Source of the DNA: Paenibacillus silagei
GTDB lineage: Bacteria; Bacillota; Bacilli; Paenibacillales; Paenibacillaceae
Length of the DNA: 64,000 nucleotides
Assembly (NCBI RefSeq): GCF_017874735.1
Contig: NZ_JAGGLV010000011.1
Span: 1-64,000 of the forward strand
Reading direction: 5' to 3'
Part shown: positions 41,847 through 49,382 of the stretch, one piece after another
Layout of the letters: the number at the start of each line of letters is the position of its first letter
Position numbering within the stretch: the stretch's first letter is position 1
Notes under the pieces: generated by a model
Seen by the model: the letters and a program-made list of their open reading frames with translations, nothing else
Database searches by the model: none
Told to the model about the DNA's origin: nothing
Translations under genes and position numbers: made by a program

Positions 41847-43622
41847 ATGTTTGAAATCAAATGGCTGTGGCAGAACCTGGAGGGCAACCGGGCGCGGTAT
41901 ATCGTGGCGCTCTGCCTCTCGGTCGTGGGCTCAAGTCTTACGATTGTGAACCCCTACATCAGCCAGCGCATTGTCGATACGTTCATTGCCGGTGACCACG
42001 CAGGAGCGAATCTCGCTACAGGACGCGGGCTGCTCATTGCGCTTTGCCTGGGCATGATCGGCTTCTCCCTGCTACGTACAGGGCTGGCATACTTCACGAC
42101 CATGCAGTACGAAATTTCTTCACAGAATATGATGTACAATATCCGGATTTATCTGTACAACAAGATTCAGGGCCAGGACCGGGAATATTATGACCGCAAC
42201 CGCACCGGGGACCTGATGACCAAAATGACGGGGGATCTGGATATGGTCCGCCACTCAATGGCGTGGATTTTCAAGACGATCATTGAATCGCTTACGATTT
42301 TTCTTGCAGCCGTCATTTATTTCCTCACGATTGATGTGAAGCTGACGCTGTGGATGCTGATCCTGTCACCGCCGATTTTTGTGGTGGCCTTTATCTTCGC
42401 CAAGAAAGTGCGCCCGATGTACATCGACCTGCGCGAGCGGCTGTCCCAGCTCAATACGACGACACAGGAGAATATCTCAGGGAACCGTGTGGTGAAGGCT
42501 TTTGCCCGTGAGGAGTTCGAGATTGCCAAGTTCACGGAGAAGAATGTCAACTACGCGGTGGCCAATAAAAAAGCAGCCCTCGTCTGGCTCGACTACTTCC
42601 CTTATCTGGAGACCTTCGCTCAAGGCTTCAACGTTGTGCTGATGCTGGCCGGCGGTTACTACGTGATGGAGGGGCGGATTACCTTCGGTGAGTTCACGGC
42701 GTTCTCCTCGCTGATCTGGGCCGTCTCGAACCCCATGCGCAATATCGGAATAATTATTAATGATATTCAGCGTTTCTTTGCCAGCTTATCCAAAATTGTA
42801 GACATCTATTACGCCCGTCCGGCGATTGCCAATGACCATAACCCGGTGGAGCGCCGCCGCTATGAGGGACGGATTGAATTCGACCATGTCCGGTTTAAAT
42901 ATGATAACGCTACCGTGCTGGATGATGTGAGCTTCACGATAGCCCCCGGCGAGACCATTGCGATCATGGGGGCCACCGGCTCCGGCAAAACCTCCCTCAT
43001 CAATCTCATTCCACGTTTCTATGATGTGGCTGGCGGGCGAGTGCTGGTAGACGGCAGAGATGTCCGGGAGCTGGAGCTGGATGAGCTGCGGGGGAATATC
43101 GGGATGGCTACGCAGGATGTGCTGCTGTTCTCCGATACCATTGACGGCAACATCGCTTACGGCGATCCCGATCTGCCTGAGGAGGATGCGAAGGCTTACG
43201 CGGCTCTTGCCGCTGCCCATGATTTCATTGTCAAAATGCCTGAAGGCTACGATACCGTAGTGGGGGAACGCGGTGTCGGATTGTCCGGGGGTCAAAAGCA
43301 ACGTATCGCGCTGGCCCGCGCCTTGGCGGTCCAACGTCCGATTCTGATTCTGGATGATACGACCTCTGCGGTCGATCTGGAGACGGAGGAGCATATTCAG
43401 CGCAGCCTGCGTGAGCTGGAGTATCCCTGCACGAAAATCATCATTGCGCAGCGGGTATCCACTACCGCCCAGGCTGACCGCATTCTGATTCTGGAGGGCG
43501 GGCGTTTGATTGAGGAAGGGACCCATGCCGAGCTGCTGGCGAAGCGGGGGTATTACTATGATGTATTCATGCTTCAGAACGAGGGTATTGGAAGGCAGGT
43601 GACCGAAAGTGGCCAGAAATAA
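41847..43622 (+). CDS. Heterodimeric ABC exporter, degenerate-site subunit
   Basis: A 591-aa half-exporter with six membrane helices and an ATPase. Walker A is 'MGATGSGKTSLI' and the signature is 'LSGGQKQRIALARA'. Walker B ends in Asp ('LILDDTTSAVD') instead of catalytic Glu, and the switch His is Gln ('IIIAQRVST'). This is the pattern of the non-canonical subunit in heterodimers such as B. subtilis BmrC/BmrD or YfiB/YfiC. The ATG at 41847 follows ACAGGTGATC. Its end overlaps the partner gene by 14 bp. Likely substrates are drugs, lipids or peptides; none can be fixed. Confidence 0.9.
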   Translation: MFEIKWLWQNLEGNRARYIVALCLSVVGSSLTIVNPYISQRIVDTFIAGDHAGANLATGRGLLIALCLGMIGFSLLRTGLAYFTTMQYEISSQNMMYNIRIYLYNKIQGQDREYYDRNRTGDLMTKMTGDLDMVRHSMAWIFKTIIESLTIFLAAVIYFLTIDVKLTLWMLILSPPIFVVAFIFAKKVRPMYIDLRERLSQLNTTTQENISGNRVVKAFAREEFEIAKFTEKNVNYAVANKKAALVWLDYFPYLETFAQGFNVVLMLAGGYYVMEGRITFGEFTAFSSLIWAVSNPMRNIGIIINDIQRFFASLSKIVDIYYARPAIANDHNPVERRRYEGRIEFDHVRFKYDNATVLDDVSFTIAPGETIAIMGATGSGKTSLINLIPRFYDVAGGRVLVDGRDVRELELDELRGNIGMATQDVLLFSDTIDGNIAYGDPDLPEEDAKAYAALAAAHDFIVKMPEGYDTVVGERGVGLSGGQKQRIALARALAVQRPILILDDTTSAVDLETEEHIQRSLRELEYPCTKIIIAQRVSTTAQADRILILEGGRLIEEGTHAELLAKRGYYYDVFMLQNEGIGRQVTESGQK

Positions 43623-45384
43623 ATTCGATGTTGATGAGAATCTGGAATCGCCGTTCAATATCAAGCATTTCCGGCGGGCCATGGTCTATATCAGACGCAA
43701 GAAGAAGCCGATGCTTATCGCGTTCGCGCTTAGCGCATTGTCGGCGGCGATTGCCCTGTCGGCTCCGCTGATCATGCAGCATGTCGTGGATGTGACGATT
43801 CCGGCCAAAGACATGGGAGCGCTGGCGGGCTGGTCCCTGCTGATGCTGGCAACCATCGTGGTCAGCGTCATTCTGGCTACGATCCGCTCGCGAATTATGA
43901 CGAGCGTCGGACAGGATATTATCTTCGATATCCGCACCGACCTGTTCAAGCATCTACAGGAGCTGCCCTTCAAATATTATGACGACCGGCCGCAGGGCAA
44001 AATCCTGATCCGGGTCGTGAACTACGTCAACGGGGTCTCCGATGTGTTGTCGAACGGAATTATCAACTTCATTCTGGAAATCGTGAACCTGATCTTCATC
44101 GCCGTGTTCATGTTCGCCGTGGATGTGCGGCTCTCCTTCATCATTCTGGCCGGACTGCCGGTGTTCCTCGGCGTCATGCTGCTGATCAAGACCCGGCAGC
44201 GCCGGGCCTGGCAGGCGGTATCGAACAAAAGCTCCAACCTGAATGCCTATCTGCAGGAGAGCATCAGCGGCATCGGCGTCACCCAGATGTTCTCGCGGGA
44301 GACGCGCAATGAAGGCATCTTCACCCGTCTGGCCGGCAACTTCCGCACGGCCTGGATGAAGGCGCTGCGTTACAACATTCTGATTCCGTTCAGTGTCGAT
44401 AACCTGTCTACCATTGTTACGGCTATGATCTTCCTGGTCGGCCTGCTGACTCTGGACCCGCAGAACATGACGCTGGGCGTCATTCTCGCCATGAGCAGCT
44501 ATGCGGCCCGCTTCTGGCAGCCGATCCTGAATCTATCGAACCTGTACAATAACTTCATTAATGCGGTGGCTTATCTGGAGCGGATCTTCGAGACGCTGGA
44601 TGAGCCGGTAACGGTCAGCGATATCCCCGGTGCGAAGGCGCTCCCGCCGGTTCAGGGCCGGGTGACGTTCGATGATGTCACCTTCGCCTACGATCCGGGC
44701 CTGAATATCCTGGAGAATATCTCCTTCGATGTGGCAGCGGGAGAGAGCGTGGCTCTGGTCGGTCCGACCGGTGCGGGCAAGACCACCGTCGTCAACCTGA
44801 TCTCGCGCTTCTATAACCTGACTGGCGGACGCATTCTGATTGACGGGCAGGATATCTCGCAGATCACGCTGAAATCGCTGCGCAGCCAGATGGGGATCAT
44901 GCTGCAGGACAGCTTCATTTTCTCGGGAACCATTCTGGATAATATCCGCTACGGCAGACCGGATGCGACCGAGGAAGAGGTTATCGCTGCCGCGAAGGCA
45001 GTCTGCGCGGACGACTTCATCCGCGAATTCGATCAGGGCTACCAGACTGAGGTGAACGAACGCGGCTCCAAGCTCTCCCAGGGACAGCGGCAGCTGATCT
45101 CGTTCGCCAGAACGCTGCTGGCCAACCCGCGGATTCTCATCCTGGATGAGGCTACCTCCTCCATCGATGCACAGACCGAGCGTCTGCTCCAGAAGGGGCT
45201 GAACGAGCTATTGAAGGGACGCACCTCGTTCATCATCGCGCACCGCCTGTCTACGGTGAAGAACTGCGACCGGATCATGTATGTCTCGAACAAGGGCATT
45301 GCCGAGAGCGGCTCGCATGACGAGCTGATCGCCCGCCGCGGCCTGTACCACCGGCTGTATACTGCGCAGAAGATGGAAGCCTGA
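43609..45384 (+). CDS. Heterodimeric ABC exporter, canonical subunit
   Basis: A 591-aa half-exporter partner. Walker A is 'VGPTGAGKTTVV', Walker B 'ILILDEATSSID' keeps the catalytic Glu, and the switch 'FIIAHRLST' keeps His. The signature is 'LSQGQRQLISFARTL', with Gln in place of Gly at the third position, a change seen in such pairs. The start is GTG inside the preceding gene, with AAGGCAGGTG upstream, giving coupled translation at about equal amounts. Confidence 0.9.
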   Translation: MARNKFDVDENLESPFNIKHFRRAMVYIRRKKKPMLIAFALSALSAAIALSAPLIMQHVVDVTIPAKDMGALAGWSLLMLATIVVSVILATIRSRIMTSVGQDIIFDIRTDLFKHLQELPFKYYDDRPQGKILIRVVNYVNGVSDVLSNGIINFILEIVNLIFIAVFMFAVDVRLSFIILAGLPVFLGVMLLIKTRQRRAWQAVSNKSSNLNAYLQESISGIGVTQMFSRETRNEGIFTRLAGNFRTAWMKALRYNILIPFSVDNLSTIVTAMIFLVGLLTLDPQNMTLGVILAMSSYAARFWQPILNLSNLYNNFINAVAYLERIFETLDEPVTVSDIPGAKALPPVQGRVTFDDVTFAYDPGLNILENISFDVAAGESVALVGPTGAGKTTVVNLISRFYNLTGGRILIDGQDISQITLKSLRSQMGIMLQDSFIFSGTILDNIRYGRPDATEEEVIAAAKAVCADDFIREFDQGYQTEVNERGSKLSQGQRQLISFARTLLANPRILILDEATSSIDAQTERLLQKGLNELLKGRTSFIIAHRLSTVKNCDRIMYVSNKGIAESGSHDELIARRGLYHRLYTAQKMEA

Positions 45385-45473
45385 TGTGCAGTGCAGGATA
45401 AGGATATATAGATTGTACTTGTAATTTTCCGTTTTGGGATTGCCGTGACTCCAGAGAATGTTTGGCCCTCCGG

Positions 45474-45545
45474 CCGCTGTTGTCCCCAGATTTCTTGAAT
45501 CAATTTGAACCGCTCTTAGCGGTAGAAATCCGGTGACAAAGGCGG
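45474..45545. repeat. Imperfect inverted repeat enclosing a smaller hairpin
   Basis: Arms 45474-45494 (CCGCTGTTGTCCCCAGATTTC, 21 bp, shown with a gap: CCGCTGTTGT + CCCCAGATTTC) and 45525-45545 pair with few mismatches. Inside is ACCGCT-CTT-AGCGGT. A folded RNA or the footprint of a small mobile element is possible. No second copy is seen in this window. Confidence 0.55.
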
Positions 45546-45638
45546 ACGCTGACGCTCCTACAGTTCCAAAATTCTCCTCCGCCACTTTTCCCTGTCTGTT
45601 TATTTTAAGTTCAATTTTTATACACTCAAATAAGAAAT

Positions 45639-45685
45639 CGCCAAAAACCGCAGCAAGGGTTCGCCCCTGTCTGCGGTTTTTGGCG
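45639..45685 (+). terminator. Strong hairpin with perfect 15-bp stem
   Basis: CGCCAAAAACCGCAG and CTGCGGTTTTTGGCG are exact complements around a 17-base loop that itself contains AGGG/CCCT. The T-run is part of the stem. It lies 255 bp beyond the ABC exporter stop and is the first good terminator after it. Confidence 0.6.
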
Positions 45686-45972
45686 TGCTTGGATGAACCA
45701 TACAGCACATATTCAGTGAAGAATATGTCCGCATGCACGATCCGTTACCACCTAAGTCTGCTGGTTGCTGGCTTCATCAATTTGTGCAATTAAGCAGCAC
45801 TCCTGCTGCGATCCATGCGGACTGGAGAGCCGCTATTCCTGTAAATTGCACTATTTTGCGGGCCAGGCGGACTCACATGCACTTAACCAGTCGCTCTTGA
45901 CTCATTCTAATCACCAACTGGCCTTATAACGGCCTCTCAGTCCGCGGGCGAGCGGTAAAGCTGTCTTTTTCA

Positions 45973-46067
45973 AAAGATAAGAATTTATATGCTTCGCGCT
46001 ATCATTATCCTTATCTTTCTCGCTGAAACGGTACCGTCCTTATAAAGGACGGCAATGCCGTTTCCAC
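45973..46067 (-). repeat. Palindromic dispersed element, copy R1 (overlaps GNAT gene end)
   Basis: On the minus strand it reads GTGGAAACGGCATTGCCGTC, then CTTTATAAGGACGGTACC, then GTTTCAGCGAGAAAGATAAGG and a tail ending ATATAAATTCTTATC. GAAACGG/CCGTTTC and CCGTCC/GGACGG form nested stems. It matches 56269-56361 and 60299-60394 over about 95 bp. The first 57 bp encode the last 18 residues and the stop of the GNAT gene. Confidence 0.9.
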
Positions 46068-46670
46068 TTGCAAAATAAGGGCCTCATGGTCCGGTTGTAG
46101 AACCTTCATATACTCTTCCCTAAGCATGCTGTAGATCTCCAGATCGACCACTCCCTTGCCGGACCAGAGGGCTGCTTGCCGAAGCATCCCTTCCTTGACA
46201 TATCCGTTCTTCAGCAGCACCTTCTTGGAAGGCTCATTATTCAGCATCACTTCCGCCTGAATTCTATTCACCTGAGCCTGCTGGAACAGGAATGCTGTCA
46301 GCAGCTCAACGGCTTTGGAGGCGAGGCCCTTCCCCCACTGGGCTTCCGCAAGGAAGTAGCCAATGGTGACCATATTGACCCTCTGATTGAAGTCACAGGC
46401 TTCAATAATCCCGAGCAGGTGCGTATCGTCTGCTGGGGCGAAGATGCCCCACTTGATCCGCGATCTTTTGCCATAATCCCGTTCATAATGACCGATCATG
46501 CTCTTAACTGTAGTCTTATTGTGCTTGGGGATAATCCCGCAATATTCGAACACATGGTCATTGCTGTAAATCTCGAACAGCCCGTCCAGATGCTGCTCCT
46601 CAATCTTGCCCAGTACCAGCTCCTCTGACCTTAAGACAGGGAACTGGTCAAACACTATCTCCATCTTCAC
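46011..46670 (-). CDS. GNAT acetyltransferase (RimJ/RimL type) with repeat-derived C-terminus
   Basis: A 219-aa protein. 'VTIGYFLAEAQWGKGLASKAVELL' (about 94-117) is the RimJ/RimL-type motif A and 'NEPSKKVLLKNGYVKEG' (about 143-159) motif B. It probably acetylates an amino group on a protein or small molecule. The final residues VETALPSFIRTVPFQRER are encoded inside dispersed repeat copy R1, so the original C-terminus has been replaced or extended. The GTG at 46670 has GGGAG 8 bases upstream. An ATG two codons later or a GTG at 46679 are alternatives. Confidence 0.83.
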   Translation of the reverse strand: MKMEIVFDQFPVLRSEELVLGKIEEQHLDGLFEIYSNDHVFEYCGIIPKHNKTTVKSMIGHYERDYGKRSRIKWGIFAPADDTHLLGIIEACDFNQRVNMVTIGYFLAEAQWGKGLASKAVELLTAFLFQQAQVNRIQAEVMLNNEPSKKVLLKNGYVKEGMLRQAALWSGKGVVDLEIYSMLREEYMKVLQPDHEALILQVETALPSFIRTVPFQRER

Positions 46671-46694
46671 CCGGGGCACTCCCTTCTCTGATCC

Positions 46695-47612
46695 TTAAGC
46701 GCTTGGCCTAATGGGGACGTACAAATCAACCATGCACTTGCCCTGCGGGTCCTGCGCAGGATCATTCAGACAGAATTCCAGACATGGCCGGTCATCGGCT
46801 TCATAGCCGCTGCGAGGTAACCATACGCTGAACATAGTATCGTACGCAAGGACAAATCTATCTACCGTATCATAGTAGGAATACACCGCATACAGCCCGC
46901 CGGATAGAGTCTTGTATTCTACCTCCTTCCGGGGGGCTTCCCGTTCGAATCCCTCCGGGAGTGTAACACAAGCATCATAGCGGCAGGCAGACTCTTCCGT
47001 AAGTTCCCCGTCGTCCAGTGAGATTCCGATGAACTGCTGATTCGCCGGATGGAACCCTTGCTGAGCTGCCCAGCGGCTTAGCTTGTCCCATGCGTGATAT
47101 GTGTCCAGATACCTTCCAATATGCCTGACATAAGCGACCTCAACTTCTGCAATTTCTCTAAGTTCTACCATACTGTCCCATGCCCTCCTTAACAGCGGAT
47201 TACCTTCTGCTTTATTGTAATCCGCCAGGGCGGCCGGCTCTGCCTGCTTATTGCTGAGGACTGACGGGAAATTGCTATGTTTCTGCCCGCTATTCCTGAC
47301 ACTGCTGGGCGTACAGCCGAAATGCCGTTTGAAATGAACGCCCAGCGCAGATACGGATTCGAACCCGCAATTCCCCGAGATTTCCAGAATGGTCAGGTTC
47401 GTCTCAGTCAGCAGCGCCCACGCCCGCTCAATGCGCTTCCTGGTTACGAAGGCCATGGGCGTCATGCCCGTGAAGGCTGTAAATATTCTGGTGAAATGAT
47501 ATTTGGAGAAATGGGAGACCTCCGCCAGCTGATCCAGCCGCAGCGGCTGGCTGCTGTGATTTTCTATGTAGGCAATAACCTGCTTAATCCTCTCCCCATA
47601 CTGCTCCTTCAT
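46695..47612 (-). CDS. AraC family regulator with GyrI-like effector domain
   Basis: A 305-aa protein. The double helix-turn-helix AraC domain is residues about 8-105 ('LDQLAEVSHFSKYHFTRIFTAFTGMTPMAFVTRKRIERA' and 'ILEISGNCGFESVSALGVHFKRHFG'). A linker leads to a C-terminal GyrI/SOUL-like ligand-binding domain (about 145-300), as in Rob and SoxS-type drug-responsive regulators. GGAGGATT precedes the ATG. It lies close after the start of the GNAT gene (24 bp), so the two may form a unit. The ligand is unknown. Confidence 0.87.
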   Translation of the reverse strand: MKEQYGERIKQVIAYIENHSSQPLRLDQLAEVSHFSKYHFTRIFTAFTGMTPMAFVTRKRIERAWALLTETNLTILEISGNCGFESVSALGVHFKRHFGCTPSSVRNSGQKHSNFPSVLSNKQAEPAALADYNKAEGNPLLRRAWDSMVELREIAEVEVAYVRHIGRYLDTYHAWDKLSRWAAQQGFHPANQQFIGISLDDGELTEESACRYDACVTLPEGFEREAPRKEVEYKTLSGGLYAVYSYYDTVDRFVLAYDTMFSVWLPRSGYEADDRPCLEFCLNDPAQDPQGKCMVDLYVPIRPSA

Positions 47613-47678
47613 CGCTGAATCCTCCGTCTCCTTCGTGTTACAATACTGTACAAATATAAATGGATGAGGCGATAGTCA

Positions 47679-48233
47679 ATGGTTACCACTCTCTACTTCG
47701 TACGACATGCCCACTCTACTTATTCTACCGATGAATTGAATAGACCTTTATCTGAGAAGGGGCGGGCAGACGCCTGGAGAGTTACCCGACTACTCCTCCA
47801 TGAGAATATTAATATTCTAATCTCAAGTCCCTATCAACGGGCTATACAGACCATTCAGGGACTCGAGAAACCGCTTGGGACTACGATTGTAATCGAAGAT
47901 GATTTTAAAGAAAGAGTGTTGTCTGCAGAACCTGTAACCGACTTCGGGCAGGCAATGACCAAGGTATGGGAGGACTTCTCCTTCGCTTGGCCGGGAGGAG
48001 AATCCAATCTAGTTGCCCAGAATAGGGGCGTACAAGCACTCTATAAAGTTTTGCAGCAATATAAAGGAAATTCGATCGCTATCGGAACTCACGGTAATAT
48101 GATGGTCCTGATCATGAATGCTCTGGATAAGCGTTATGATTTTAGCTTCTGGAAGCAGTTAGAAATGCCCGACATCTATAAGCTAAGCTTCCATGAGGAC
48201 AAGCTTGTGGGCGTGCAACGTATTTGGCGCTAG
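47679..48233 (+). CDS. Histidine phosphatase family protein (phosphoglycerate mutase-like)
   Basis: A 184-aa protein. The RHG motif reads 'LYFVRHAHSTYS' (about 5-16), so the nucleophilic His10 is present with Ala in place of Gly. Arg in 'SSPYQRAIQT' and the second His in 'IGTHGNMM' complete the active site. The substrate could be a phospho-sugar, nucleotide or phosphoprotein. GAGGCGAT precedes the ATG. It is divergent from the AraC gene and is followed by repeat copy A3. Confidence 0.87.
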   Translation: MVTTLYFVRHAHSTYSTDELNRPLSEKGRADAWRVTRLLLHENINILISSPYQRAIQTIQGLEKPLGTTIVIEDDFKERVLSAEPVTDFGQAMTKVWEDFSFAWPGGESNLVAQNRGVQALYKVLQQYKGNSIAIGTHGNMMVLIMNALDKRYDFSFWKQLEMPDIYKLSFHEDKLVGVQRIWR

Positions 48234-48239
48234 TAAGGT

Positions 48240-48445
48240 GCGAAGGTAGCGTGCATAAATGCACTCTGTACAACTAAATCGTCTGATTTACAACCAAATA
48301 TCCGTTTAGCTGCATTTCGTACAATTAAATTTTCATCTGTACCGGGATTCTCACCATTGGGGCAGATTTAGTTGTACAGACTACAGCTAGAAGAGGAAAA
48401 GTCTCCTTTTCACGCTTTTTAATTGTATAAAATACAGCTATCACT
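48240..48445. repeat. Intergenic palindrome array, copy A3
   Basis: Four palindromes are centred at 48266, 48317, 48379 and 48430, spacing 51, 62, 51. Its left flank is truncated by the end of the phosphatase gene. Arm changes relative to A1 are often compensated (TAGTTG with CAGCTA). It fills the gap before the ClbS/DfsB-type gene. Confidence 0.88.
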
Positions 48446-48548
48446 GAAAATCGGCTTCAATGTTACTCTTAGTTTCTAAATGCGCGGGTAAACTGGACAG
48501 ACTGTTGTCACAACCCTGTGGTATAACCAGAGGAAAGGAGTGATTGTT

Positions 48549-49079
48549 ATGGCAAGCTATGAATACTCGTCCCGACAGGAGCTGATAGACACGATCCATA
48601 ATCTGTACCTGCTCTTGGATGCCGAGTATGACGGAATTAACAATACATATAAGGATACGCGAATTCCCGAGGTGGATAAAACCCCGGCCGAGATCATCGC
48701 TTATCAGCTGGGTTGGCTGGAGTTGGTGCGGAGCTGGGAGAAGGATGAGCTGGCGGAACGAACAGTCCAGATGCCCGCTGTGGATTACAAGTGGAATCAG
48801 CTCGGCGGGTTGTATCAGTCCTTCTACAGTAAATATGCGCAGTATTCTCTGCCTGAGTTACGGGAACTCTTCCGGCAAGCCGAGCAGCAGTGGCTGGACT
48901 GGATTGGAACATTAACAGAGGAGGAGCTGTTCATCCAAGGCGCGCGTAAGTGGACCGGGACCAAGGAGAACTGGCCGATGGCCCGCTGGATTCACATTAA
49001 TTCGGCGGCCCCGTTCAAGACCTTTCGGGGAAAGATCCGGAAGTGGAAAAAGCATTGTCCTGAAGGACTGGCAGAGTGA
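48549..49079 (+). CDS. ClbS/DfsB family four-helix bundle protein (DUF1706)
   Basis: A 176-aa helical protein. 'YEYSSRQELIDTIHNLYLLLDAEYDGI' and 'TPAEIIAYQLGWLELVRSWEKDE' are typical of DUF1706. The family includes ClbS, a colibactin self-resistance hydrolase, and DfsB. Most members are of unknown role, possibly related to DinB-like thiol transferases. AAAGGAG lies 9 bases before the ATG at 48549. A GTG at 48540 overlaps that site. No toxin biosynthesis genes are nearby. Confidence 0.82.
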   Translation: MASYEYSSRQELIDTIHNLYLLLDAEYDGINNTYKDTRIPEVDKTPAEIIAYQLGWLELVRSWEKDELAERTVQMPAVDYKWNQLGGLYQSFYSKYAQYSLPELRELFRQAEQQWLDWIGTLTEEELFIQGARKWTGTKENWPMARWIHINSAAPFKTFRGKIRKWKKHCPEGLAE

Positions 49080-49133
49080 AATAGTGGCAGTATGTCAAAG
49101 GGGCACAACAGCTTAGCGTCCACTGCTTCGCAA

Positions 49134-49382
49134 TCATTGCGTGCTGTCTGCCCTCCCGTCTGGCCCCTGCATCCCCCTCCTGCCGGGGCCTTCCCGGTTC
49201 ATTCCCCTGCTGCCCTCCTTGAAGTTGGTGCCGCCGCCGTTCATGCCGGGGAACCCGCCGGGCCGGGAATTGAAGTCTGCACTGGTAATATTCTGAGCCG
49301 TGACTGCTTCGCAGGAAGTGAGCAGCAGCGAACAGCTAAGCATACTAATCATTAAGGTGATGTAATATTTCTTAGTCCGCAT
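49134..49382 (-). CDS. Small Gly/Arg/Met-rich lipoprotein
   Basis: An 82-aa secreted lipoprotein. Residues 1-23 are a signal with lipobox 'LLLTSC' (Cys24). The mature part is short, disordered and rich in Gly, Arg, Asn and Met ('PGGFPGMNGGGTNF', 'GMNREGPGRRGMQGPDGR'). I know no family for it. AGGAGGTC lies 5 bases before the ATG. It overlaps the glycosyltransferase stop by 11 bp, so the two are co-translated and may work together at the cell surface. Confidence 0.8.
   Translation of the reverse strand: MRTKKYYITLMISMLSCSLLLTSCEAVTAQNITSADFNSRPGGFPGMNGGGTNFKEGSRGMNREGPGRRGMQGPDGRADSTQ

Noticed and set aside
45208..45738. 176-codon open frame on the minus strand over the end of the exporter gene
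   Set aside because: About a third overlaps the conserved ATPase end of the ABC exporter in antisense, the rest runs through inverted repeats, and no domain is recognisable.
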